From Magnaporthiopsis rhizophila (lineage: Eukaryota > Ascomycota > Sordariomycetes > Magnaporthales > Magnaporthaceae), in assembly GCA_003049465.1 (NCBI GenBank), contig PYSS01000047.1, positions 124,001-188,000 of the forward strand: a DNA stretch of 64,000 nt, read 5' to 3'. Under the pieces are notes generated by a model. That model was not told the origin of the DNA and did not search any database. It saw only the letters and a program-made list of their open reading frames with translations. Positions within the stretch are counted from its first letter, which is position 1. Every line of letters starts with the position of its first letter. This document shows positions 32,455 through 43,822 of this stretch, one piece after another. Made by a program: the position numbers and the translations under genes.

Positions 32455-34520
32455 CTTGAAGGCTGTACGGATGTCCAGGGAAGCGGGCAGTTCGGTATGG
32501 GTGTAGGTGTATCGGCGTCGGGGGATAGGTGGCAATCGGATTCTCGCGGCGGACGGGACAGGAAGCCTGATGACAAGCGAAAGGAAAGGAGGGGAGGGGA
32601 AACGGCCCCTCGTTTGCAAATCGGCTATTCAGGCTTCGGTGTGGGAATTCGACCAAGAGAGCGACGGAACGAGCGAAAAGAGATATCAAGGAAGGAAAAA
32701 GCCAAAGGGGCGAAAAAAAAAAAAAAAAAAAGAGTGTGGGAGGAGGTGACGCACAAAAGATCGACAAGGGCCCGGGGTAGAATATCTTTCAGGAGGGATT
32801 GACTGGGGGAGTGGCTGAAGAGATATCCTATGAGTTTTGCGACCCGTTGGTTCTGTGCAAAGGGGAGGAAGACAGAAAAGGAGCAGGGGCGCCTTCGGGA
32901 CGGTGACGGGGGCCCGGCGCATATTTATACGGCGGGCGCGGGGAGAGGAAGGCTGGGGCGGATGCCTGGCTGCACACCACCAACCAAGTTGCGATGCGCA
33001 CTGCGCGTACCGAGTGAGTGCACACACGCACACACGGCGCTGTCCATTGGTGGCACAGCAAGGCCGGTGGGACGGGAACAGGCTAGGTGGTTGGCTGGGC
33101 TGGCGGCTCTAGCCCTCGGGCCCCTGGGGGTGGTGGCGTGTGTGGCACCTCGAGCAGCAGGTGGGGTGCACGCTGGAAATAATGAGTGGGTGGACGATGG
33201 CCCAAATGCAAGGCTCTGGTTGGGCAGCGGGGCAGGAGCAAAACCCAAGTTGACGCATGCCGTCACCCAGCTTGGCTGCGCAAGCAGGGCGCTGGTTCTG
33301 GTCTTCGTTCTCGCCGAGTTGCAATGCGTGGCCGCTTCATCAGTTGACGGTGGCCACGGCTTCGTAACGCCGTTTGGGCAGCATAAGGATAACTGAGGCA
33401 GCCGGCCACGTGGCTAGCATCGACGCAAAGAAGTCCGGTGTGAAACAAGAGACAACGGGCGGCTAGCGCCTAGCACTGCGCTTCGCCCAAAGAAACGGCA
33501 CGGTGACCCGCTGTATTGAGGGAATGCGACCGAAGTCCGCCGAAGGCGAATGTTCGCCTCGTCCGCCCGGAAAAGCAGCTTTCCACTCACAGCCAGCAGA
33601 CGGCACAGCCCCTCTCCGTTTGCGCCGGTCCAATTAATTCAATTGATGTTTTTAGCCGGTGTTGCAGATTGGACCGCCTCAACATTTGTGAGGATGCGTG
33701 AATTGATACAGTGCCAATTAGGGAGACTAACACTAGAGCGCGGCGCCCAGATTTTGCTGTGAATTTTTAGTGCTTCGAGCTGAAAATGGTAAGAACAATG
33801 GAAGGAAAAAACCCCCCCCTCCCACCGCATGTGAAGATCAAGGATGAGGCCTGTCCAGGGTGGCAGCCCTGAATGCAGCCCTGCACCCGCAGACTTTTTT
33901 TTTCGCCCATCCCATACTGTGAACACATGAGCGGGTCCTGGCTTCCGCGGTGCGATGCACACACCAGTTAATTTGAAATGTCTATCGCTTCAAAGAATTG
34001 TTTTTCTCCAAAGCCTTGTTTACTGGGCGAATGCACCAAGAGTGTGAAAGGAAAGCTATGACTCTTTTTACCTCTCTGCCTTTTTAATTATTAATTCCTA
34101 AAGCCACAAACGTCCCAAGGCGGGCTCGAACCATCGAACCGTAGATCAGGGCGGGTCGCCCCACGTGACTGTTATTCGGTGTGACCCATCCCGCCATTTG
34201 ATCCCCTCGGCCAACGTGGATCACAACCCCACCAAAGGATTTTGCCGGGTTCCTCCACAACCACAAATATCGCAGCGGGCAACGACGACGCGGAACCTCA
34301 ACACGACAAACACCACGCTCTTCGTCTTCCACGACGGCGTAGGCTCGATAATTGATTGAACGAATTGCCGCGACTTACATACGCTGTACCATATCACCCG
34401 AACGGTGACCGTATTGGACAACTTATTGCCAAGCCAAAGCTCGTCGCCGCTGCCTATATTGCTCCGTGCTTCCAGCCAACCCTTTCGTTTGCTGCCGCAG
34501 GAGCGGCGCGCTTTTGCAGC
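32455..34520. other. Divergent intergenic region, BTB / BRF1
   Basis: About 2 kb between divergent start codons. It contains a TATA-like element for the BTB gene near 32925, an A tract at 32714-32731, CA-rich sequence near 33020-33036 and a run of C at 33814-33821. An isolated B-box-like GGTTCGAGCCC lies on the minus strand near 34114-34124, but no tRNA cloverleaf forms around it. Confidence 0.5.
32922..32929 (-). promoter_or_regulatory. TATA-like element upstream of the BTB gene
   Basis: Minus-strand TATAAATA, 468 nt before the BTB start codon. If used, it implies a leader of over 400 nt. Assigned from sequence alone. Confidence 0.35.
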
Positions 34521-36713
34521 ATGCCCCCGGGCCTGAGCGTGCCCAAGAGGGCCAGCGGCCTGGGGAAACCGAAGCCAGCCGCGCGCCCGAATCCTGTCAA
34601 GGCGCTCCAGGACCAGGCATGGAGGAACCAGCAAGCGAACCGGGGCATGACCGCCTCCATGTCGCCGCCACCTCAGCCACGCCCCCAGCCGGCCGGCAGG
34701 AAATCGCAATGCCCCAACAAGAACTGCCCGAACCCCAATATTGTCGACGGTACCTGCCGGACCTGTGGCCGAGTCGCCGATGACACCAACATTGTTGCCG
34801 AGATCCAGTTTGGAGAGACCTCGCAGGGCGCCGCCATGGTGCAGGGCAGCTACATCGGTCCCGACCAGGGAGGCGTCCGTCTCTCAGGCGGCCAGGGCGG
34901 ACGGCGCATCGCTGGCACGAGCACGTCCACCGAGGCCAAGGAAAAGGCTCTGCGGGAGGCCAAGAGCCTGATCACCGGATTTGCCCACCAGCTGAACCTC
35001 CCGGAGCGCACCGTCAACAGTGCGGTCCAGCTCTACAAGCTCGCCAGCTCCAGGAACTTCACCCAGGGCCGCTCCTCTCAGTACGTTGCCGCCATGTGCC
35101 TGTACGCCGCGTGCCGCAAGGAGTCGACCTGCAAGATCATGCTCATGGACCTGGCCGACCTGGTTCAGCACGACGTGTTCCATCTCGGCCGCATGTACAA
35201 GGTCTTCATCCGCGACATTGGCGCCGGCGGCAACTACAACCCCATATTTGTCGAAGACTTGATCTACCGCTTTGCTGCCCGCCTCGAGTTCGGCGACAAG
35301 ACCAACAAGGTTGCCAACACGGCTGTGCGTCTGGTACAGCGCATGGACAGGGACTGGATGGTCATGGGCCGTCGGCCGTCGGGTATCTGCGGCGCGTGTC
35401 TGATCATGGCGGCCAGGATGAACAACTTTCGGCGCACGGTTCGGGAGGTGGTGTTCATCGCCAAAGTCACCATGTACACCCTACAGCAGCGGCTGGACGA
35501 GTTCGCCGAGGTCCCGTCAGCCAAGATGACGGTGGAAGACTTTCTCATGCGCGACTTTTTGTACGACCAGATGGATCCTCCAGCATACTATAAAAAGACG
35601 GCCGAGTACCAAGCAAAACTGAAGGAGAAGCGCAGCAAGCGAAAGCGCGAGCTTGGGGACGACGGCGAAGAGGAGCGGCGGGTCGACGCCGATGGATTTG
35701 CCATACCGCCCGTCCCAGTCCCAAACAACAGCGAGTCTGCGGCTTCTGGTTCGATGGCTGACTCGGGAGACCTCGAGCAAGGAATATCCGACATGAACTC
35801 CCACCTCGACGACCTGGTCCAGCAGTTTGGAGCGGATGGCAGTGCAGTCTCCGGCGCAGGAGCCCCTGCGGCCGAAGGCAGCACACCCGACCCGAGCTCC
35901 CAAGTTCGCAAAGGCCCTAAAAAATACCCTTTTGGAAGCAGCGTCAGAAAGCAGGCCAAGGTCGAAAGGCCCGACTATGTCACGGAGGAGTGGGCCGAGG
36001 ACGAGGAGATACTCGAGATGGAGATCACGGAGAACATGATGAACCCATCGACTGTCGAGGGCGCGCTCCGTCTCGCCAACGCCAGCGAGCTCGTGTCTCT
36101 CAAGTTCTTCGAGTCCTCGGATCCGGAGCAGCAATCCAAGCTGGACGCACGGGAAGTCGAGGAGGACGAATTCGCCGACGACCCCGAGGTCATGTACTGC
36201 CTGCTCAGCAAGGAGGAGGCCGAGCTCAAGACGCAGCTGTGGGTCAACCAGAACAAGGACTGGATGCGAAGGCAGCAGGAGAAGGAGTTCAAGGCCAAAT
36301 TGGCGGCCAACAAGCCCAAGGGGCGGAGTCGGTCCAAGAAGCCGCGCATCGGCGAGGGCCAGGCCTCCCCGGCAGATTCGGCAACGGACGCGACGCTAGA
36401 AATGATCGACCGCCGCCAGTTCTCCAAGCGTATCGACTACGACGCGGTGCGGAGCATGCTCAGCACCGGAGGGCCTGGCTCTGCAGGCGCTAGCGTCGCC
36501 ACCAGCCGCCAGACCAGCCGGTCCGGGAGCGTTGCCGCGACCGGCACGGGCGAGGGTGAAGACGATGAAGAGGACGACGACGAAGAAGAGCAGCCGTCCG
36601 GGGCTGCAGACGCCGATGAAGATGGGGATGAAGACGAAGACGAAGATGAGGAGGAGGCGCCGGATTACGACGACGAGCCCGAGCCGGAAATCGATCCTTT
36701 TGCAGATGATTGA
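34521..36713 (+). CDS. BRF1: TFIIIB subunit Brf1 (RNA polymerase III initiation factor)
   Basis: A single exon of 730 aa from the first in-frame ATG. It recruits TBP and RNA polymerase III to tRNA and 5S genes. A zinc ribbon has Cys64, Cys69, Cys79 and Cys82 (CPNKNCPNPNIVDGTCRTC). Two TFIIB-type cyclin repeats follow (about 140-225 and 235-330; LNLPERTVNSAVQLYKLAS, then VANTAVRLVQRM and RPSGICGACLIMAARM). The C-terminal Brf1 homology block is visible near 555-590 (EVMYCLLSKEEAELKTQLW), and the tail is very acidic (about 670-730). Linkers rich in Lys/Arg and Ser/Pro separate them. The domain order and length match the family. The open frame extends upstream to 34356 but with no ATG. Confidence 0.92.
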   Translation: MPPGLSVPKRASGLGKPKPAARPNPVKALQDQAWRNQQANRGMTASMSPPPQPRPQPAGRKSQCPNKNCPNPNIVDGTCRTCGRVADDTNIVAEIQFGETSQGAAMVQGSYIGPDQGGVRLSGGQGGRRIAGTSTSTEAKEKALREAKSLITGFAHQLNLPERTVNSAVQLYKLASSRNFTQGRSSQYVAAMCLYAACRKESTCKIMLMDLADLVQHDVFHLGRMYKVFIRDIGAGGNYNPIFVEDLIYRFAARLEFGDKTNKVANTAVRLVQRMDRDWMVMGRRPSGICGACLIMAARMNNFRRTVREVVFIAKVTMYTLQQRLDEFAEVPSAKMTVEDFLMRDFLYDQMDPPAYYKKTAEYQAKLKEKRSKRKRELGDDGEEERRVDADGFAIPPVPVPNNSESAASGSMADSGDLEQGISDMNSHLDDLVQQFGADGSAVSGAGAPAAEGSTPDPSSQVRKGPKKYPFGSSVRKQAKVERPDYVTEEWAEDEEILEMEITENMMNPSTVEGALRLANASELVSLKFFESSDPEQQSKLDAREVEEDEFADDPEVMYCLLSKEEAELKTQLWVNQNKDWMRRQQEKEFKAKLAANKPKGRSRSKKPRIGEGQASPADSATDATLEMIDRRQFSKRIDYDAVRSMLSTGGPGSAGASVATSRQTSRSGSVAATGTGEGEDDEEDDDEEEQPSGAADADEDGDEDEDEDEEEAPDYDDEPEPEIDPFADD

Positions 36714-37520
36714 GAAGGCCGTGCGGTGGAGGAAGATGGGCAGCACGGGGAGGGTTCGCTTCTTCATATTGATACCCAGCGTCTACAGGGCTATCCAGAC
36801 GGACCCTTTAGGCCTAGACTTTTGTGTTATATTTGTTATTCTCTTTTTCTCCCCTTCCTCCCTTCTCTTCCGACGCTGCCCCAGAACCTGCATTGGTCGA
36901 CTCTACGCTTTGTAATCGAATTAAAGCAAGCCCGGATGGGCGTAGGCTTGTAGCACTGTCATAACAACTATATATTCAAGACATAGCCATCAGATTCGGT
37001 CCAGCAAGAGCGACCCCTAGCAAGTCGATGCCCAAGCAACGCGCGGGCCCCAAGCCAAATGCTGTTTGGCTTGAGCCGGTAGGATATGTCCGCCGAAGGA
37101 AGGATGCCAGCCGTGGGACCGAACCCAGCCTGCAGGGCGAAGCAGTGATGTGGTCTATGAGGCTTCGTATGGGCGGGATGGGTGGTCGTGTTGTCTCCTC
37201 GAGGCCCCCAAGTTTCTGTAATAGCATCAGGCCGGGTCAGAGTTGAGGTCAAAGTACCAGACTGTCAAAACGATAGGCGCTATGATAGCCGGGAGGTCCA
37301 TGATTTGAAGAACAAATTGTATCCTCTATGTATATATAGATGTAGATGCCGCCGCCCAGGGTATTAATATGCAATAAACGGAAAAGGTTAACTGTGAATG
37401 TTGCAAACCCCATTTCCCGAGGCTCAGTCTTGTTATCATCATCACTTCTCCCCAGCCCCCGAGCGTCAAATATCAAATAACCCCGTGATGTCGACGATGG
37501 ATGGCACGTGTCCAGCCTCC
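36714..37520. other. Convergent intergenic region, BRF1 / membrane protein
   Basis: Contains both 3' ends. TA-rich patches (36965-36975, 37318-37345) could support 3'-end formation. No gene seen. Confidence 0.5.
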
Positions 37521-38641
37521 CTATCGCGACCGGCTCGACCGCGCATCCAACAACATGGCCACCCCGTCCACGTTCTCGACATACACGGGCCTGTACGGGC
37601 TCTCGTCGCCCCGGGCGTAGCAGAAGCTGGACTCCCGCGCCGGGTCCCCGCCTCCGTACGGGTCGGCGGCGGCCATCGTTATGTCTTTGTGCGTCTTTGG
37701 CGGCCGCAGCATCGCGGCGCGCGACGCCGCCGCCGCCTCGTCCCGCGTCTCGAGCCTCCGCCTCACGAGCACAAACGCCACCACGGCGAGCGGCAGCCCG
37801 AGTCCCAGCCCGACCCCGACCCCGATTCCGATCTTTGCTCCTTGGTCCAGCCCGGGGACTGGAGGCGGCGGCGGTGGTGGCGAAGATGGACGCGTGGAGT
37901 TGGAGTTGGAGTTGGAGGCGGTGGGCGGCGCGGTGACGAAAGTCTGGCCGAGGGCGTTGCCGACGGTGGCCGAGGGCAGCCTGAACAGGGCCGTGGGCGT
38001 GCCGCAGCAGCGCGACCGCTCGGCGGCCGATTCGCAGCAGTAGCTCGAGTCGGCGCCGAAGCCGGGCTTCTCGCAGCCCCAGACGTTGACGCCGCTCGCT
38101 CGGAAGTCGTAGCTCGAGTCGACCGTGAGGGTATCCTGGTCTGGTGGGTGGATGTCAGCCCACCTTCTCTTCTTCCGTCTCTTTTTCTTGTCGGGTTGGG
38201 CATGGAGATGCAAAAAAAAAAAAAAACGCACTTAGAAGACATCGTTGGGGACACACGCCGCTGGTCCACGAGCGGTCTGTACATGTGCCGCGGGCATCTG
38301 GCAAAAATGGTCAAGACGGAGCGCGTCAGTTCGCGCCATTCGAATGCCTCAAGGAGAGACGAAGCAAAGACGATCCAAGAACCCATACAGCTGTTTCCCG
38401 CGTCGGGACCCGTCCCAGCGAGAGCGCACAGCCCGTTGGAGAGGCACGCCCGCTGCGACTGGCAGCACATGCTCACGGCGGCCGACGCGTTGCACGGCAC
38501 ATCGGTGCTCTGCTGGCCGTTTGGGTAGTAGCAGAGCTGCTGTGCCTCGGTCGGGAGGAGCAGGAGCGAGAAGATAGTGAGGACAAGAGCACGGCGGAGC
38601 ACCGAGCAGCCGCCCGGGACGAGGCGGACGAGGAGGGGCAT
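37521..38641 (-). CDS. Cysteine-rich type I membrane protein of the fungal surface
   Basis: Exons in transcript order are 38641-38389, 38297-38232 and 38140-37521, giving 312 aa. A signal peptide (about 1-35) precedes a Cys-rich ectodomain: CYYPNGQQSTDVPCN, MCCQSQRACLSNGLC, then RGTCTDRSWTSGVCPQRC from the 66-nt exon 2, then WGCEKPGFGADSSYCC and RCCG. A Ser/Asn/Pro stalk is followed by one helix (about 204-229, Gly/Leu-rich, ending AFVLVRRR) and a cytosolic tail of about 80 residues. The three-exon model is supported because each junction keeps the Cys spacing. Proteins of this plan are common in Pezizomycotina and sometimes called Mid2-like; a sensing role is plausible but not shown. Introns are 38298-38388 and 38141-38231; the second holds an A/T homopolymer. 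Confidence 0.75.
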
Positions 38642-40555
38642 CGCCGGGCTGTTCCGACTACCTCAAGGTCATGGTGATGATTCTGATTCGGCTCTGCTTT
38701 CTTTTCTTTCTTTCTTTCCTTTTTTTTTTCTTTTTTTTCTCTTTTTTTTTTCCCCCTTCTCTATTCTTTTGCGTCCCGTCTTCCAGGTTCTGCTAGAGGG
38801 GAGATTTGCGCGAAAGCCACAAAGCCGGGGTCGAGGCTACCGAAGCAAGCATGCATGCACTCAATGATAAGAGCTCCCCCCAGGTCGGGTTCCTGCACTA
38901 GTGTTATTTTTGAGTCTTCTTTCAATGCTACCGAAGGCATTCTTTCACCCCCTTTTGGGAATCGCCCGCACAAGCACGCTAAATGCCAAGACCCAATTTC
39001 GCCAAAGACTGAGGGAACCAAAAATGCTAATGTGCGAACGAACCACATATTGGACGCTTGCGGTTTTAGCGACCGGGGAACGCGGCCAATGGTCTCGGAC
39101 CTTCTTTTCCCCATACAGTAAGCATTCATGAACCATCAGCCTTCCTCAGGGGTGCCTCCCCAGCACGGCAATCTCCACGTGATGCTGTAGAATTGGATCG
39201 ATATCATTCCGACTAGGGGGGCAGCCAGGGCGTGTGGACGACGAATAGACGGATGAAGTTCTGAGATCCGTGGCGGCCACTCTTGTAGACGGCGAGGGTG
39301 TGCGGGACTCCATCCTTCCCCATAGACGGCTTTTTCCGAGACCTGGCTACAGTGCTTCATGATTCCATCACGACTGGCGACAACGAGGCAAACAAGGCCA
39401 TGCAGTGCTACGTAGAGAGTCTGTTGGACTAACCCCGGCTTTGGACTCTCGATGTCACCGTCGCATTGCGGGTCCGGTCTGCATCGCAAGCTGCTCCCAG
39501 CTCGATTTCCTGCTCAACTACAAGAGGCTCTTTTAAGAAGGGCGTGTGTATGACACTCGAGTTTTTTTTTTTTTTTTTTTTTTCTACACCAAGTCCCGCA
39601 GCGAGTGATTGACCACCCGATGCTACCGTGCACCAGTGGCTAATCGAGGGAAACATAAAGCCATGCATGGGCGAACGGGATAATGATAGATACGTACGAT
39701 ACAAAGTATCTAGTTAAAGACATGAATTTTGACATGCAATTTGTTTTTTTTTTATTGTCGTTCTGGTAGTATGCCGCCACTCCGCGAATACACCATGAAA
39801 GTTCAAGAGCTATGCAGGTAGAATGTGAGGCTAGTACAAAGGAAAAGAGCGAATATGAAGCGACAAAGGACAAAAAAAAAGAAGAGGTTCGGTTCGTTTA
39901 CCAAATCAACAAATCCGGCAGAAAAAAAAAGGATGCCTTCCAACTCCAAGATGGGATGCAATAAGCACACGCTGAAAAGTGTCCACCAGGATCGCGCCAT
40001 GTACCAGTGGCAAGGATGGAACGATCTCTCGATGAACAATGACAAAGAAGCAAATAAAGAAAAAACAAAGCGAAAAAAAAAAAAAGCTGGTATCGACACA
40101 GAGGCTGCTCACCTCTCGGGGTGGCGGTGCCCGTAGAAAAAAAGGTAGAGCAGGACAAATTCGGAACCCGACCTCGATGCAAACTGAATATCATTTTACC
40201 GCTCCTGGAGCCTGTCCTCCCGGGTCCGTAGACTTTTTCACCCTTCTCTCTTCATTTTTTTTTCATCCTCGCTGATCTATACCCGGACAATGCGGAAAGG
40301 AGAACAAGTATCGCTGACAGTGAAAGAAAAATATCTTTTGTGTGGGAATCGTTGTGACAAATGGGATGTTTTAATGGACGCTGTGTGTCGTCGTAGTTGG
40401 ATATTTGAGATGGTCTTGGTTGGAATGGGAGGGCGCTCTATCGGCGGCGGGCGCATTCCAGCGCGTCCGCTCATTCCCTCGACCGACCAGCGAGTGCGGG
40501 ATGTTGTTGGTTTTGGGTGATCTTCTGGTCTTAACTCTGTTGATGACATTGGTCT
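38642..40555. other. Intergenic between two minus-strand genes
   Basis: No recognisable gene. Homopolymer tracts include pyrimidine runs at 38700-38760, a 22-nt T tract (39562-39583) and A-rich tracts (39913-39930, 40075-40085). Probably the promoter of the membrane-protein gene and the 3' end of the TBC gene. Confidence 0.5.
39562..39583. repeat. 22-nt T homopolymer
   Basis: Uninterrupted T tract in intergenic DNA, one of several in the window. Confidence 0.8.
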
Positions 40556-43500
40556 TTAGTCTCGGTCCCTGTTCCTGCGTCCGAACAAGGTGTTCTTCCG
40601 GCGCACCTCGACCGGCGCCTCGGCAGGCCCCTCGACGTCGGTCGTGTGCCCGGCGTTGGCGGCGGCGAGCTCGGCCCCCTTGATCGCCTCCCTGCGCTCG
40701 CTCCTGCGCTCCTCGATGGCCTCCTGGCTGAGGTGCCCGAAGCCGTTGCGCCGCTTGAACGTCGCCTCCATGACGGAATTGCAGTCGACAAGCCTGCGCG
40801 GCAGCGCCTGCACGACGCCGAACATCTCCATGGGGTCCTGCACCGCCCGAATCTCGGACTCGCCCATCTTGAATATGGCCAGCGCCACGCGGAAGAGGGT
40901 TCGGCTGCCCTCATAGAAGAAGACGTCCCACACCCTCAGCGTCGTCTCGATCGGCAGCGTCCCGATGAAGCACGACATGAACCACGCCGTCATGCACATG
41001 GTGATGGGCGGGAGCCGGTCTGCACCCTGTACCGCCCGCGTCGCCGCCCTGGCGCGCCGCGACTTCTTGGGCTTGGCCCCGGTCCCCTGGGTCGCCGGCC
41101 GAGCCTCGACCGTGTCGAGCTCGCTGCCGACCTTGTTCCAGACGTTGGGCATCGAGTCCTTGACCGCACCCATGAGCACCCCGAGGTCGACCTTGGAGCC
41201 CTCGAGCGACAGCTCGTGCGTGCCTGGCAGGTGAACGCGCGTGATGACGTTGAGCAGCCAAAACGCCTGCTCCTCGGTCTCGACAAACAGGAGCAGAAGG
41301 CCGGCGAGGAAGTTGAGGCTCTGGCAGTAGCCTATCTGCGGGTTATAGATGGCGAACGCGTGCAGGACTCGCCTCAGGCTGGATATTATCCTCGGCTCCT
41401 CGCCGCCGTCCTTGGCCGTGCCGTTGTTGCCGCTGCCCTCGGGTTCGCTGGTGGAGAAGCGGAACTTGGCATTGTCCGGGAAGGTGCGGTGCAGGTCGCG
41501 CTCGATGGCCTCGACGTCAACCTCCTTGGACTCGCCCGGCCGCTTCGAGCGCGCGATGAGCTCGTCGTATACGCCGGGGTGTTTGGCGAGGATGCTCGGC
41601 CCGCGCGCGTAGTAGAACCACGCGGCTCCGCGCCACTCGGGTGGAATGCCCTTGCGGATGAAACGCTTGGTCTTGGCCGACGGGGCCGGGAACCGATCCG
41701 GCTCTTCCGTCATCAAGCCCGAGTCCCTGAGGTACGCTACCCACTTCTTCTTCCGGCGAGCGAGGTACTCCGTGTATGTCGCGTCCCACGTGTCGTACTG
41801 CTCGCGGGATACATATTGGTTGCTCTTGCGGAACCCGTACCTGTCCCTCGAATCCGGCTCGTCTTCGGTCGGGGCCGAGTATAGCTGCTGCGATTGGCTC
41901 GGGGTTGTTGGAAGTGGGGGCGCCGCCTTGGTGTCGAAAGTCGTCTGGGTGAGATCCGGGCTCGACATTGCCAGCCTTGGTGCGACCGACGACGCGGCCG
42001 AGATCTGACGGGAGTGCCCCATCCTTGGGCCTGCGGTCTCGTCGGATTCCAGGAGCTTGGCCGAGTCGTGCTTGCTCCTCGCGGAATCGTCCACCTCTTC
42101 TTCGTGGCTCGGCCGTCCGCGAGATGCGATTGAAGGACGAGGCTCGCGTTCGGAACGCCCGTCCTCGGACACGGATTGGGGCAGGGCTGAGCCAGAAAAG
42201 AAGGACATGGAGTCTCGCACGGTTACGGCTGGTGGTGGGTCGGACGCACCCCGGGGTTTGGTGGGCATCGGTAATGAGTCGGTCATGGCCTCCCGAATCC
42301 TATGGCCCACATGTGATTGCGACCTATCGTGATTCGCTCGCGACGAGGATCTGGACCGGGCGGAAGATTTGGAGCTCGAGACCTTGCGGGTGTGGCCGCG
42401 TGTGCCAGGGGCGCCTTCCACGTCGTTGTCTTCGGCGCCGGTCGAGTCGGCAAACCCTTTCTCGTATAGACCCATGACGTCCTCGACGCTCATACCACCC
42501 TCATCCGCGGCGTGCCCGGACGTGAAGTTGTACATCGAAGATGAGGTTCTCGAGCTCGTCTTGGTTGCCACACTGCTCCGCTGGGTGTTGGGCCCTGAAA
42601 AGACGGTAACGGGTGCGGTCGAGGAGGTCAGCTGTGATCGGTAGCTGGATCGAGGTTCCTGCTCGGTCATCCAAGGTGCAGCACCATCCCGAGGGTTTAA
42701 GGGCAAACTAGGGCCGGCACCGTCCACACGGGTGTAGGCCAACTTGGGCTTGGGGAGGCCGGGCGAAATCATACCGCCGCCGACGGATGGCGGAGCGGCA
42801 GCATTGGCCGTCAGGGTTCGGGGGACGATTCGGGACGAGGCGTTGGGGATATCGGTTGAGGGTCGACCTGGGATAGAGGACATGGTGCCATTGGACCTGT
42901 TCGAAGATACGGACGGACCCCGCTGCCTTGGCCAATTCGCGAGCTGGCGGTTGAGGATCGGGCTGTCGTCATCGTACTGGGCCGGGTGGGCGGCGGCGGG
43001 CGGCATCGGAGGGGCGACATTGGGCCTCGCGACGCTCGGTTTGCGAGGGCGGGAGAAGTTTTCGACCATGACGGGGGGCTGCTGCTCGTCACCCAGGCGG
43101 CGGCTCGACGAGCGAGAGAGGGCTCCCCTCGACGAGGTTCGAACTGGAGGCTGATTGGCGGCCAGAGACGTTGCGTGGAACTTGCTCGGGGGTGGTGGTG
43201 CAAAGGATACAATCCTATCCTGCTCTTGTTCCAGCAGAGCGGAACGAGGACCGTTGGGGGACGGGTATGGGTAGTTGCGGGACGGAGACACGGGCGACAC
43301 TGGGACGGCGGCGGAGAGGACTGCGGCGAGGGCTTGGTTCGTCGATGTGATGGGCGAGGAGGAGCTGCTGTTGGTTTTGGCTGGGCTGGGCAGTTGGTGG
43401 AAGGTCGGGTGGCGACTCGTGTGCCTGAATTGGGACAGGTACGGCTGGGCGTGGTCGTGGGCGGCGGTGGTTTTGTTGATTCCGCTGGTGAGAGAGTCCC

Positions 43501-43822
43501 AGCGGGGCGAGCTGGGCGTCAGTGGCAGAGGAGGCAACTGCGGCGGCAAATCAGACGATTTGTTGGCGAGGGCATGCTGGTGGTCGTCGTCGCGGGTGCG
43601 GTGGTACGGATAATGGCGTCCGCCTCCTGGGGAATGGGGCTGCCCCGGCACATCTGAGGCGGCAGCATGTTTCGTCGTGGGTCGCTGTCGCAGGCGGTTG
43701 GCGGGCAGGCTGGCAGCGTCGCGGGCCCGTGAGCTTGTTCGCGGTGGCCGCCTATGCTGCAGGTTGCTGCCCTCGCCGTCAGCCGCGTACGGATCGTCAG
43801 CCTCTGTGAATGCCGCCGCCAT
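40556..43822 (-). CDS. TBC-domain Rab GTPase-activating protein
   Basis: A single exon of 1088 aa from the ATG at 43822-43820; the frame extends a little further upstream but only with a GTG. The N-terminal two thirds (about 1-690) are Ser/Pro-rich and disordered with many potential phosphorylation sites. The TBC domain spans about 720-1000: GIPPEWRGAAWFYYARG, then IERDLHRTFPDN carrying the arginine finger (about residue 777), then GYCQSLNFLAGL carrying the glutamine finger (about 833), then WDVFFYEGS. Both catalytic residues are present, so it should speed GTP hydrolysis by a Rab in vesicle traffic. Pro/Arg/Lys-rich insertions within the TBC domain (about 920-940) are not usual. The target Rab cannot be read from sequence. 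The C-terminus is short and basic. Confidence 0.88.
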   Translation of the reverse strand: MAAAFTEADDPYAADGEGSNLQHRRPPRTSSRARDAASLPANRLRQRPTTKHAAASDVPGQPHSPGGGRHYPYHRTRDDDHQHALANKSSDLPPQLPPLPLTPSSPRWDSLTSGINKTTAAHDHAQPYLSQFRHTSRHPTFHQLPSPAKTNSSSSSPITSTNQALAAVLSAAVPVSPVSPSRNYPYPSPNGPRSALLEQEQDRIVSFAPPPPSKFHATSLAANQPPVRTSSRGALSRSSSRRLGDEQQPPVMVENFSRPRKPSVARPNVAPPMPPAAAHPAQYDDDSPILNRQLANWPRQRGPSVSSNRSNGTMSSIPGRPSTDIPNASSRIVPRTLTANAAAPPSVGGGMISPGLPKPKLAYTRVDGAGPSLPLNPRDGAAPWMTEQEPRSSYRSQLTSSTAPVTVFSGPNTQRSSVATKTSSRTSSSMYNFTSGHAADEGGMSVEDVMGLYEKGFADSTGAEDNDVEGAPGTRGHTRKVSSSKSSARSRSSSRANHDRSQSHVGHRIREAMTDSLPMPTKPRGASDPPPAVTVRDSMSFFSGSALPQSVSEDGRSEREPRPSIASRGRPSHEEEVDDSARSKHDSAKLLESDETAGPRMGHSRQISAASSVAPRLAMSSPDLTQTTFDTKAAPPLPTTPSQSQQLYSAPTEDEPDSRDRYGFRKSNQYVSREQYDTWDATYTEYLARRKKKWVAYLRDSGLMTEEPDRFPAPSAKTKRFIRKGIPPEWRGAAWFYYARGPSILAKHPGVYDELIARSKRPGESKEVDVEAIERDLHRTFPDNAKFRFSTSEPEGSGNNGTAKDGGEEPRIISSLRRVLHAFAIYNPQIGYCQSLNFLAGLLLLFVETEEQAFWLLNVITRVHLPGTHELSLEGSKVDLGVLMGAVKDSMPNVWNKVGSELDTVEARPATQGTGAKPKKSRRARAATRAVQGADRLPPITMCMTAWFMSCFIGTLPIETTLRVWDVFFYEGSRTLFRVALAIFKMGESEIRAVQDPMEMFGVVQALPRRLVDCNSVMEATFKRRNGFGHLSQEAIEERRSERREAIKGAELAAANAGHTTDVEGPAEAPVEVRRKNTLFGRRNRDRD

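Noticed and set aside
34085..34210. tRNA-like B box (GGTTCGAGCCC) on the minus strand
   Set aside because: The T stem has a mismatch, no matching acceptor strand or A box lies at a suitable distance, and no poly-T follows on that strand.
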